DNA from: Sphingomonas adhaesiva
GTDB lineage: Bacteria; Pseudomonadota; Alphaproteobacteria; Sphingomonadales; Sphingomonadaceae
Length of the DNA: 64,000 bases
NCBI RefSeq assembly: GCF_002374855.1
Contig: NZ_NWVC01000010.1
Coordinates: 1-64,000, forward strand
Direction of reading: 5' to 3'
Below, in pieces: positions 43,936 through 52,231 of the stretch (the first letter of the stretch is position 1; every line of letters begins with the position of its first letter). The translations under genes and the position numbers were made by a program. A model generated the notes under the pieces. The model made no database searches, had not been told where the DNA came from, and saw nothing but the letters and a program-made list of their open reading frames with translations.

Positions 43936-45576
43936 TCAGTTCGGCGTCGGTCCCGCCGCCGCGACCGTCGGCGTCACCGGCGGCGTGCCCGAGCGGGCGA
44001 CCGCGACCGCGCGGTCGTACCAGTCGGACAGGTCGCGCTTCATCGCCACCAGCGCTTCCGGGTTGAGGTACGTCATGTGCCCGGCGGGGTAATAGACGAA
44101 GCGCAGGTTCGCGCGCTGCCCCGGTTCCAGCATCATGTGGCCCAGGTCGTTCTCCGTCCCGAAGAACGGCGTCGCCATGTCGTACCAGCCGTTCATCGAC
44201 AGCACCTGCAGATAGGGGTTGGCGCGCATCGCCGCGGCCAGGTCGATCGCGGTATTGGGGTTGTTCTGCTGCCCCATGCGATTGGGGGCGTCATGCTTCC
44301 AGTTCCACGTCCACCCCGCCGCGTCGCGCGCCGACAGGCGATAGGGCATGTCGGTCTTATACCCCAGGGTGTGGGTCGTATAATCGTTGAACGTGGCGAT
44401 GAACGCGCCCGAGATCGCATCCGACGACACGTCGGTTTCCGGCCGCTCGCCGGCGGCATCGCTGTCGGTGCCGGTGTAGCGCGAATCGAACCGGCCGACC
44501 GTCTGGCGCGTGCCGCGCAGCAATTCCTTCTGGAAGCGCGGCAGGTCGATGCGCAGGTTCGCGCGCTTGATGAAATCGGGCGACAGGCCGATCAGCCGGC
44601 TCATCCCCTCCGCCACCTGGTCGCGCTCCGCATCGGAGATGTTCTGCCCCTTGGCCAGCGCCGACATGTACGGCCCGGTCGCGAAATCGCGCGCCTGCTG
44701 CACCACCGTCGCGACGTCCGCCGGGCGGTTGGCGAGGCGGTTGTGGTACCAAGCGGTGGCGGCATAGCTGGGCAAATAGTTGAGATAGACCTGGTCCAGC
44801 CCCGGCTGGCGATAGCCGTAGTTCATGATCGAGCTGAGCAGCACCACGCCGTTCAGCGCCATGCCGCGATCCTGCAACTGGTACGCCAGTGCGCCCGACC
44901 GCAGCGTGCCATAGCTTTCGCCGAACAGGAATTTCGGGCTGTTCCACCGCCCGAACTTGGTGGCGTAGCGCAGGATCGCCCTGGCAAAGGCATCGGCATC
45001 CTCGTCCACGCCGTAGAAGGCCGCCGGCTTCATGTCGCCCAGCGGGCGCGAATAGCCCGCGCCGATCGCGTCCAGGAACACCATGTCGGTCTTGTCGAGC
45101 AGGGTGTACGGGTTCGGCCCGAAATCATACGGCGCGGGGCGGATGAATTCGGGGTTGCCGGTCTGAAGCCGCACCGGCGCGAACGACCCCATGTGCAGCC
45201 AGAAGGTCGGACTGCCCGGCCCGCCGTTATAGAAGAAGGTGATCGGGCGTTTCGTCCCCGGCTTCGTCCCGTCGAGCGTATAGGCGGTGTAGAACATCGA
45301 CGCGGTCGGCTTTCCCTCCGTATCGCGCAGCGTCAGCGTGCCGGCGGTGGCGGTATAGGCCAGCCGCCGCCCCGCCACCGTCACCGCGCCCTTCGATCGT
45401 TCCTCGCGCTCCTCCACGGGCGCGACGGCGGTGCCCGCCTCGACCGCATCCTTCTGCGCGTCGGCCGCGGTCTTTTCCGCCGGCTTCTGGGGCCGGCCGG
45501 CGGGCGCGCCGCGGTCCTGCGCCGCCGCGATCGTGGAAGTGGCCAGCAACAACCCGGCGACAAGGCGCAAACGCAT
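43936..45576 (-). CDS. S10 family serine carboxypeptidase-like peptidase, secreted
   Basis: The 546-residue protein has a signal peptide (MRLRLVAGLLLATSTIAAAQ) and the alpha/beta-hydrolase S10 fold. The nucleophile lies in LFGESYGTLR; the catalytic Asp is probably in NGWYDMATPF and the His in YYPAGHMTYLN. ITFFYNGGPGSPTFWLHMG is the oxyanion-hole region shared with carboxypeptidases Y/S10. GGAGG lies 9 bases before the ATG at 45576, which favours it over the ATG at 45585. It probably degrades peptides in the periplasm. Confidence 0.9.
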   Translation of the reverse strand: MRLRLVAGLLLATSTIAAAQDRGAPAGRPQKPAEKTAADAQKDAVEAGTAVAPVEEREERSKGAVTVAGRRLAYTATAGTLTLRDTEGKPTASMFYTAYTLDGTKPGTKRPITFFYNGGPGSPTFWLHMGSFAPVRLQTGNPEFIRPAPYDFGPNPYTLLDKTDMVFLDAIGAGYSRPLGDMKPAAFYGVDEDADAFARAILRYATKFGRWNSPKFLFGESYGTLRSGALAYQLQDRGMALNGVVLLSSIMNYGYRQPGLDQVYLNYLPSYAATAWYHNRLANRPADVATVVQQARDFATGPYMSALAKGQNISDAERDQVAEGMSRLIGLSPDFIKRANLRIDLPRFQKELLRGTRQTVGRFDSRYTGTDSDAAGERPETDVSSDAISGAFIATFNDYTTHTLGYKTDMPYRLSARDAAGWTWNWKHDAPNRMGQQNNPNTAIDLAAAMRANPYLQVLSMNGWYDMATPFFGTENDLGHMMLEPGQRANLRFVYYPAGHMTYLNPEALVAMKRDLSDWYDRAVAVARSGTPPVTPTVAAAGPTPN

Positions 45577-45686
45577 GAAAGACATCCTCCGATCGGTCAG
45601 GGTCGCTGGTCTAATCGGCGGCGTGCGCGGCGCGCAAGCCGTGCGTCGGCAACCATCCATTAACCACGATCAGGCACAGCGGGACG

Positions 45687-46091
45687 ATGGACGCGACCTT
45701 CCACGTGGCGGTGGACGTCGACCGCGATCTGGTGCGGACGACGCTGACCGGATTCTTCGATGCGGCGGCGATGGGCCGGTACCTCGACGCGCGCGCCGCG
45801 GCGTTCCGACAGCTGCGGTGCGGCCCCAACGAGCATCTGTCGCTGACCGACCTGCGCGAGATGATGATCCAGTCGCAGGACATAGTCGGCGCCTTCACCA
45901 CGACGCTCGCCGACCCGGCCTTTCGGTCGCGGCGGCTGGGATTCGTGATCGGATCGTCGCTGGCGCGGATGCAGCTGACCCGCGCGCTGGGCGGCCGGCT
46001 GGGCGCAAACGTTCGGATATTCGCCGACATGGACGCGGCCGAACATTGGGTGCTGACCGGGCAGGACGCGCCGGCCGCGCCGGCCGAATAG
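45687..46091 (+). CDS. Hypothetical protein, possibly STAS/SpoIIAA-like
   Basis: The 134-residue protein has alternating beta and alpha character (TFHVAVDVDRDLVRTTLTGFFDAAAMGRYLDA, then LSLTDLREMMIQSQD and VRIFADMDAAEHWVL). This resembles the SpoIIAA/STAS-like small domains in outline, including the terminal F-x-D-x-x-x-A-x-x-W-L pattern, but the match is only by eye. It has no signal or membrane segment. It is divergent from the S10 peptidase gene and convergent with the exonuclease gene, so it is probably transcribed alone. Confidence 0.65.
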   Translation: MDATFHVAVDVDRDLVRTTLTGFFDAAAMGRYLDARAAAFRQLRCGPNEHLSLTDLREMMIQSQDIVGAFTTTLADPAFRSRRLGFVIGSSLARMQLTRALGGRLGANVRIFADMDAAEHWVLTGQDAPAAPAE

Positions 46092-46095
46092 ACGC

Positions 46096-47097
46096 TCAGT
46101 CGTCCTCGTCCTCGAACCCGGCCAGCGCCAGTGCGCGGGCGCGGATCTGGCGGGTCATGCACCAATGGACCAGCGCCTCCTCGCGCCCGTGGGTGACCCA
46201 CACCTCCTTGGGCGCGATCTCCTCCAGCGTGGCGGTCAGCTCGTCCCAGTCGGCATGGTCGGACAGGATCAGCGGCAGCTCGACATTCTTCTGCCGTGCG
46301 CGCTGGCGCACCCGCATCCAGCCCGATGCCATCGCGGTGATCGGATCGGGCAGCCGCCGCGACCAGCGGTCGTTGAGCGCGGAAGGCGGGCACATCACCA
46401 CATGCCCGGCCATCGCCGCCTTGGGCACGCCCGCCACCGGGATCAGCTCGCCCAGCGCGACGCCCAGGTCGGCATAGAGATCGCACAGGCGCTGGAGCGC
46501 GCCGTGAATATAGATCGGCGCGTCATGCCCGCGCGCGCGCAGTTCCGCGATCACGCGCTGCGCCTTGCCCAGCGCATAGGCGCCGACCAGCACGCAGCGC
46601 GTCGGATTGGCGTGGAGCCGCGCGACCAGCTTGTCGATCTCGTCCCCGGTGTCCGGGTGGCGGAACACCGGCAGGCCGAACGTCGCCTCGGTGATGAACA
46701 CGTCGCACGCCACCGGCTGGAACGGCGCGCAGGTGGGATCGGCGCGGCGCTTGTAGTCGCCCGACACCACCACCCGCTCGCCGCGGTGGGTCAGCACGAT
46801 CTGCGCCGATCCCAGCACATGGCCGGCGGGGACATAGCCCACCTCCACCTCGCCCAGCCGGATCGTCTCGCCATAGCCGACCGGCATGCCCGCCTGCGGG
46901 CCGTAGCGCGCCGCCATGATCGCCAGCGTCTCCGGCGTGGCCCACACCGCGCCATGCCCGCCGCGGGCGTGGTCGGCATGGTCGTGCGTGACCAGCGCGC
47001 GCGGCTGCGGCGTGGAGGGATCGACCCAGGCGTCGGCGGGGCGGACGTAGATCCCGGTCGGATGCGGTTCCAGCCAATCCCCCAGGGTCGCCATCAT
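46096..47097 (-). CDS. Ligase-associated DNA damage response exonuclease (metallo-beta-lactamase fold)
   Basis: The 333-residue protein has the metallo-beta-lactamase signature THDHADHARGGHG and a beta-CASP-like second half (VFITEATFGLPVFRH, VLVGAYALGKAQRVI, LILSDHADWDELTATL, VWVTHGREEALV). It belongs to the group of nucleases found with an ATP-dependent DNA ligase, a DEXH helicase and PdeM. Family work links the set to interstrand-crosslink or double-strand repair. Here it is divergent from the helicase gene and no ligase gene follows it. Confidence 0.9.
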   Translation of the reverse strand: MMATLGDWLEPHPTGIYVRPADAWVDPSTPQPRALVTHDHADHARGGHGAVWATPETLAIMAARYGPQAGMPVGYGETIRLGEVEVGYVPAGHVLGSAQIVLTHRGERVVVSGDYKRRADPTCAPFQPVACDVFITEATFGLPVFRHPDTGDEIDKLVARLHANPTRCVLVGAYALGKAQRVIAELRARGHDAPIYIHGALQRLCDLYADLGVALGELIPVAGVPKAAMAGHVVMCPPSALNDRWSRRLPDPITAMASGWMRVRQRARQKNVELPLILSDHADWDELTATLEEIAPKEVWVTHGREEALVHWCMTRQIRARALALAGFEDEDD

Positions 47098-47318
47098 CTT
47101 TCAACTACCGAGCGGCAGGATCGTATCCGCTGCCGTGAACGGATTCACGCGAAGACGCGAGGACGCAAAGAGGTCAGGGTCGCGGCAGCGGCACCGGCGA
47201 CACGCTGGCTTGTCGTCTGCCGATCGCACCGTTCCGGCCGGTCGCTCTTCGCGTCTTCGCGTCTTCGCGCGAACCATCTGCTCTGGCGGCACGCGCGCAC
47301 GCTTCCTAGATCAGCGCC
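47098..47318. other. Spacer between the divergent repair genes, mostly an inverted repeat
   Basis: The 221 bases contain the inverted 29-base pair described separately (47144-47273) and little else. Both repair genes need promoters here. No LexA-type site (CTGT-N8-ACAG or GTTC-N7-GTTC) was recognised by eye. Confidence 0.6.
47144..47273. repeat. Inverted pair of 29-base repeats (TTCRCGCRRAGRCG family)
   Basis: The arm at 47144-47172 begins TTCACGCGAAGACGCGAGG. The arm at 47245-47273, read on the minus strand, begins TTCGCGCGAAGACGCGAAG. They match at 26 of 29 positions and all three differences are A/G. The 72-base centre is unrelated to that of the pair at 12644-12774, so only the arms are conserved. 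Confidence 0.8.
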
Positions 47319-49727
47319 TTGTCCACGCTGCCCCCCATCCTCACCGACTGGTTCGCCGCGCGCGGGTGGGCGCCGCGCGGGCATCAGCTGGCGATGCTGG
47401 AGCAGGCGCGCGCGGGGCGGCATGCGCTGCTGATCGCCGCCACCGGCGCGGGCAAGACGCTGGCCGGGTTCCTGCCGACGCTGGCCGAACTGATCGAGCA
47501 TCCGCACGACGGGCTGCACACGCTGTACGTGTCCCCGTTGAAGGCGCTGGCGGTCGATATCCAGCGCAACCTGGTCACCCCGATCGAGGAGATGGGCGTC
47601 GACATCCGTGTCGAGACGCGCACCGGCGACACCCCGTCCGACCGCAAGGCGCGCCAGCGCGCCCGGCCGCCGCAGATCCTGCTGACCACCCCCGAATCGC
47701 TGTCGCTGCTGCTGAGCTATCCCGATAGTTTCCTGATGTTCGCGGGGCTGAAGACGATCGTGGTGGACGAGGTGCACGCCTTCGCCACCACCAAGCGCGG
47801 CGACCTGCTGGCGCTGTGCATGGCGCGGTTGCAGGCGATCGCGCCGGGGTGCCGGCGCGTCGCGCTGTCGGCGACGGTGGCGGACCCGGACGGCTATCGC
47901 GCATGGCTGGCGCCGGATGGTGATATCGACACGGTCGCGCTGGTCGCGGGCGATACCGGGGTCGATCCGAACATCGCGATCCTGCTGCCCGAGGATCGCG
48001 TCCCCTGGGCGGGGCATTCGGGCCGCTATGCCGCGCAGCAGGTGATGGCGGAGATCGAGACGCACCGCACCACGATCGTGTTCTGCAACACCCGCAGCCT
48101 GGCCGAGCTGATCTTCCAGGACCTGTGGAAGGCCAATGCGATGCAGCTGCCGATCGGTATCCACCACGGCAGCCTGGAAAAGGAGGCGCGCCGCAAGGTG
48201 GAGGGCGCGATGGCCGCCGGGCGGCTGCGCGCGCTGGTCGCCACCGCCAGCCTGGACCTGGGCGTCGACTGGGGCGATGTGGATTGCGTGATCCAGATGG
48301 GCGCGCCCAAGGGATCGTCGCGGCTGCTGCAGCGCATCGGGCGGTCGAACCACCGGCTGGACGAACCGTCGGAGGCGATCCTGGTCCCCGGCAACCGCTT
48401 CGAATATCTGGAGGCGCGCGCCGCATTGGACGCGGTGGAGGCGGGCGAGCTGGACGCCGACGTGTTCCGCATGGGCGCGCTGGACGTGCTGGCGCAGCAT
48501 GTCATGGCCTGTGCCTGCGCCGCGCCGTTCGATCAGGCCGCATTGCTGGCGGAGGTGCGCGGCGCCTTGCCCTATTCTGCGCTGGGCGACGAGCTGTTCG
48601 ACCGCGTGCTGGGGTTCATCCGCGACGGCGGCTATTCGCTGCGCGCCTATGACCGGTTCCGCCGGCTGGTGCAGGATGCCGACGGGCGCTGGCGCGTCAG
48701 CCATCCGCAATTCGTGGCGCAGCATCGCCTGAACGCCGGGATCATCGTGGAGGCGACGATGCTGACCGTCCGTTTCCGCAACGGCCGCGCGCTGGGCAAG
48801 GTGGAGGAAGGCTTCGCCGCGACGCTGAGCCATGGCGACACCTTCTTCTTCGCCGGGCTAAGCCTGGAGGTGGAGAAGATCGACACCGAGGATCTGGTGG
48901 TGCGCGCCACCAGCCGGCCGGCGCGCATCCCCACTTATGGCGGGGCGCGGATGCCGCTGTCGACCAACCTGGCCGCGCGCGTGCGCCATTTCCTGGCCGA
49001 GCCGGCGGAATGGCACCGCTTTCCCGACGACGTGCGCGAATGGCTGGAGATCCAGCAGCGCCGCTCCACCCTGCCCCGCCCCGACCAGCTGCTGGTGGAG
49101 ACCTTCCCGCGCGAGGGGCGGCATTACATGGTCGCCTACAGTTTCGAGGGGTGGAACGCGCACCAGTCGCTCGGCATGCTGGTGACGAAGCGGATGGAGA
49201 CGCAGGGGCTGAAGCCGCTGGGCTTCGTGGCCAACGATTATGCGATCGCCACCTATTCGCTGGAGCCGGTGACCGATCCCGCCGCGCTGTTTTCCGCCGA
49301 CATCCTGGAACATGAATTCGTCGACTGGGTGGAGCGATCGCACCTGCTGAAACGCGCGTTCCGCGAGGTGGCGGTGATCGGCGGGCTGGTCGAGCGCCAG
49401 CATCCCGGCAAGCGCAAGACCGGGCGGCAGGTGACGTTTTCCACCGACCTCATCTACGACGTGCTGCGCAAGTACGAGCCGGGGCACGTCCTGCTGGAGG
49501 CGGCCTGGGCCGATGCGCGCGCGCGGATGACCGACGTCGGGCGGCTGGCCGACCTGATGGACCGCGCCGCCGACACGATGGTGCATGTCGACCTGCCGCG
49601 CGTCACCCCGCTGGCGGTGCCGGTGCTGACGCTGATCGGGCGCGAGAAGGTGGCGACCGGCAGCGCCGACGACGCGCTGCTGATCGAGGCGGAGGCGCTG
49701 GCCGCCGAGGCGATGGCGGTCGACTGA
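47319..49727 (+). CDS. Ligase-associated DNA damage response DEXH-box helicase (Lhr-like)
   Basis: The 802 residues contain the superfamily 2 motifs ATGAGKTLAGFLP (motif I), TTPESLSLLLS, VVDEVHAF (motif II, DEVH), ALSATVADPD (motif III), TIVFCNTRSLAELIF and LQRIGRSNHR (motif VI), followed by a long Lhr-type C-terminal region. It is probably a 3'-5' DNA translocase. Translation starts at a TTG (47319): the N-terminal LPPILTDWFAARGWAPRGHQLAML is conserved in this group and has no ATG before it. Confidence 0.93.
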   Translation: MSTLPPILTDWFAARGWAPRGHQLAMLEQARAGRHALLIAATGAGKTLAGFLPTLAELIEHPHDGLHTLYVSPLKALAVDIQRNLVTPIEEMGVDIRVETRTGDTPSDRKARQRARPPQILLTTPESLSLLLSYPDSFLMFAGLKTIVVDEVHAFATTKRGDLLALCMARLQAIAPGCRRVALSATVADPDGYRAWLAPDGDIDTVALVAGDTGVDPNIAILLPEDRVPWAGHSGRYAAQQVMAEIETHRTTIVFCNTRSLAELIFQDLWKANAMQLPIGIHHGSLEKEARRKVEGAMAAGRLRALVATASLDLGVDWGDVDCVIQMGAPKGSSRLLQRIGRSNHRLDEPSEAILVPGNRFEYLEARAALDAVEAGELDADVFRMGALDVLAQHVMACACAAPFDQAALLAEVRGALPYSALGDELFDRVLGFIRDGGYSLRAYDRFRRLVQDADGRWRVSHPQFVAQHRLNAGIIVEATMLTVRFRNGRALGKVEEGFAATLSHGDTFFFAGLSLEVEKIDTEDLVVRATSRPARIPTYGGARMPLSTNLAARVRHFLAEPAEWHRFPDDVREWLEIQQRRSTLPRPDQLLVETFPREGRHYMVAYSFEGWNAHQSLGMLVTKRMETQGLKPLGFVANDYAIATYSLEPVTDPAALFSADILEHEFVDWVERSHLLKRAFREVAVIGGLVERQHPGKRKTGRQVTFSTDLIYDVLRKYEPGHVLLEAAWADARARMTDVGRLADLMDRAADTMVHVDLPRVTPLAVPVLTLIGREKVATGSADDALLIEAEALAAEAMAVD

Positions 49728-49769
49728 ATTTGCTAGGCCCATGGCCGGATCGGGCGTAATCTGCCCGCC

Positions 49770-50738
49770 ATGGAGAGGTGGATCGCCCTGGCGTTGATCG
49801 CGGCGGGTGCGCCGGCGATGGCGCAGGTGCCGGCCGGCGCGCCCGCGACGGATATGTCCGCGACGCCGCCCGCGCCCGTCGACCCCGTCACCGGAGAAGA
49901 CCTGTCGTTCCTGACCGCGGACACGCGCATGACCGTGCCGGTGCGCGTCGCGGGCGAAGGGCCGTTCCCGTTCGTGATCGACACGGGGGCGCAGCGCAGC
50001 GTCATCTCGCGCCAGCTGGCGCGGCGGCTGGGGCTGGCGGCGGGGCCGCGCGTGCGGTTGATCGCGATGTCGGGAACCGGCGAGGCGGATACCGTGATCG
50101 TCCCGCGGCTGAGCGTCGACACGGTCGCCGCCGGTACGCTGGGCGGCGAGCGGATCGAGGCGCCGGCGATCGACCATGCGCTGCTCGGCGCGCCCGGGAT
50201 GCTGGGGATCGACACGCTGCAGGGCCGGCGGCTGGCGATCGATTTCGTCGCGGAGCGGATGACCGTCACCCCCTCCTCCGCCGAGGGGCGCACGCGTCGC
50301 GCCGCCGCGGACGAGATCGTGATCCAGGCGCGCAACCTGTACGGCCAGCTGGTGGTGACGCAGGCCAGCGTCGCGGGGCGCAAGGTGCGCGTGATCCTGG
50401 ACACCGGCACTTCGATCAGCATCGGCAATGCCGCGCTGCGCCGGCTGCTGGGCAAGCGCGATCCGATCGCGTCGGAGACGTTCACCGGCGTGCTGGGGCA
50501 GCCGATGACCGGCGACTATGCGATCGTCCGCGCCATGACGCTGGGCAGCGCGACGATCCAGACCCTGCCGGTCGCCTTTGCCGAGGCGGCGCCGTTCCGT
50601 GCCTTCGGCCTGTCGGACAAGCCCGCGATCCTGCTGGGGATGGACGCGCTCAGGCTGTTCCGGCGGGTGGAGATCGACTTCGCGCGGCGCGAACTTCGGC
50701 TGTCGATGCCGCGACAGGCGACCGCCGCCGCCTTTTGA
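49770..50738 (+). CDS. Retropepsin-like aspartyl protease, secreted
   Basis: The 322-residue protein has a signal peptide (RWIALALIAAGAPAMAQ) and two aspartyl-protease halves, each with an Asp-Thr-Gly: FVIDTGAQRSVIS (Asp71) and VILDTGTSISIG (Asp211). Each half also has a later LGIDTL or LGMDAL loop. Retroviral-type proteases are usually homodimers of one such half, so this is a tandem, single-chain form. It is followed after 59 bases by an M20 peptidase gene, suggesting a periplasmic peptide-degrading pair. Confidence 0.85.
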   Translation: MERWIALALIAAGAPAMAQVPAGAPATDMSATPPAPVDPVTGEDLSFLTADTRMTVPVRVAGEGPFPFVIDTGAQRSVISRQLARRLGLAAGPRVRLIAMSGTGEADTVIVPRLSVDTVAAGTLGGERIEAPAIDHALLGAPGMLGIDTLQGRRLAIDFVAERMTVTPSSAEGRTRRAAADEIVIQARNLYGQLVVTQASVAGRKVRVILDTGTSISIGNAALRRLLGKRDPIASETFTGVLGQPMTGDYAIVRAMTLGSATIQTLPVAFAEAAPFRAFGLSDKPAILLGMDALRLFRRVEIDFARRELRLSMPRQATAAAF

Positions 50739-50797
50739 TTTGCGCGCCGCCCGTTTCGCTGCAACCTTCGCACGACACGAAGGCAAGGACGGGGAAC

Positions 50798-52198
50798 ATG
50801 ATGCGGGCAGGACGGATGATCGCGACGATGGCGGCCGCGATGCTGGCGATGCCGGCGGCGGCGCAGAACCGCCCCGACGAAAAGGCGTTCTTCGGCCTGT
50901 ACAAGGAGATGGTGGAGACCAACACCGTCGCCAAGGTCGGCAGCTGCACCAAGGCGGCGGCGCAAGTGGCGGCGCGGCTGAAGGCGGCGGGCTATCGCGA
51001 CGGCGACATCACGCTGTTTTCCACCCCCGAGCATCCCGACGACGGCGGGATCGTCGCGATCCTGCCCGGCAGCGACCGGGCGGCGAAACCGATCCTGCTG
51101 CTCGGCCATCTCGACGTCGTCGAGGCCAAGCGTGCCGACTGGACGCGCGACCCGTTCACGCTGGTGGAGGAGAACGGCTATTATTACGGCCGCGGCACCG
51201 TCGACGACAAGGCGATGTCGGCGATCTGGGCCGATGCCTTCGTCCGGTTCAAACAGACCGGGTGGACGCCCAAGCGCACGCTGAAACTGGCGCTGACCTG
51301 CGGCGAGGAGACGACCTGGGCGTTCAACGGCGCCGAATGGCTGGCGAAGAACAAGCGCGACCTGATCGACGCCGAATTCGCGCTGAACGAGGGCGGCGGC
51401 GGATTGCTCGACGCGGCCGGCAAGCGTCAACTGCTGAGCGTGCAGGTGGGCGAGAAGGCGGCGCAGAACTTCACGCTGGTCGCCACCAATCCCGGCGGGC
51501 ACAGCTCCGCGCCGACACCCGAGAATGCGATCTACGAACTGGCCGACGCGATCAAGGCGGTGCAGGGCCACGAATTCCCGATCCGCTTCACCGACACGAC
51601 GCGCGCCTTCTTCACGCAGACCGCGAAGGTGCGCGGCGGCGAGCTGGGCGCGGCGATCACGCGGCTGCTCGCCGATCCGGCCGACACGGCCGCCGACGCG
51701 ATCGTCAGCCGCGACAAGGTGCTGCATTCCACGCTGCGCACCACCTGCGTCGCCACGCTGGTGAACGCCGGCCATGCCGAGAACGCGCTGCCGCAGCGCG
51801 CCACCGCCAACGTCAATTGCCGCATCTTCCCCGGCGAGACGGTCGACCAGACGCTGGCCGAGCTGAAGCGGCTGGCGGGGGACAAGGTGACGGTGACCGC
51901 CAACCAGCCGATCCGCCCCACCGCGGTGCCCCCGACGCTCGACCCGAAGGTGCTGGGCCCGATGCAGGCGGTCGCGAAGAGGCATTTCCCCGGCGTGCCG
52001 ATGCTGCCCAGCATGTCGACCGGCGCGACCGACGGCGTGTTCCTGGAAGCGGTTGGGATCCCCGTCTATGGCGCGCCGGGCACGTTCCTGGACCCCGATT
52101 TCAACGGCATCCACGGCCTGAACGAGAGGATCCGCGTCTCCTCGCTCTACGCCGCGCGGGATTATCTGTTCGACCTGGTAAAGGCCTATGCGGGGTGA
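50798..52198 (+). CDS. M20 family metallopeptidase, secreted
   Basis: The 466-residue protein has a signal peptide (MIATMAAAMLAMPAAAQ) and the di-zinc aminoacylase/carboxypeptidase fold: LLLGHLDVV (His104, Asp106), GRGTVDDKAM (Asp136), LTCGEETTW (general-base Glu170 and ligand Glu171), and a late GIHGLNERI with the last His. The dimerisation lid lies between (NPGGHSSAPTPENAIY). GGACGGGGAAC precedes the double ATG at 50798. It probably cleaves dipeptides or acylated amino acids in the periplasm. Confidence 0.9.
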   Translation: MMRAGRMIATMAAAMLAMPAAAQNRPDEKAFFGLYKEMVETNTVAKVGSCTKAAAQVAARLKAAGYRDGDITLFSTPEHPDDGGIVAILPGSDRAAKPILLLGHLDVVEAKRADWTRDPFTLVEENGYYYGRGTVDDKAMSAIWADAFVRFKQTGWTPKRTLKLALTCGEETTWAFNGAEWLAKNKRDLIDAEFALNEGGGGLLDAAGKRQLLSVQVGEKAAQNFTLVATNPGGHSSAPTPENAIYELADAIKAVQGHEFPIRFTDTTRAFFTQTAKVRGGELGAAITRLLADPADTAADAIVSRDKVLHSTLRTTCVATLVNAGHAENALPQRATANVNCRIFPGETVDQTLAELKRLAGDKVTVTANQPIRPTAVPPTLDPKVLGPMQAVAKRHFPGVPMLPSMSTGATDGVFLEAVGIPVYGAPGTFLDPDFNGIHGLNERIRVSSLYAARDYLFDLVKAYAG

Positions 52199-52231
52199 GG
52201 TGACGTTTCGGCGGGGCGTCCGAGGTCGCGT

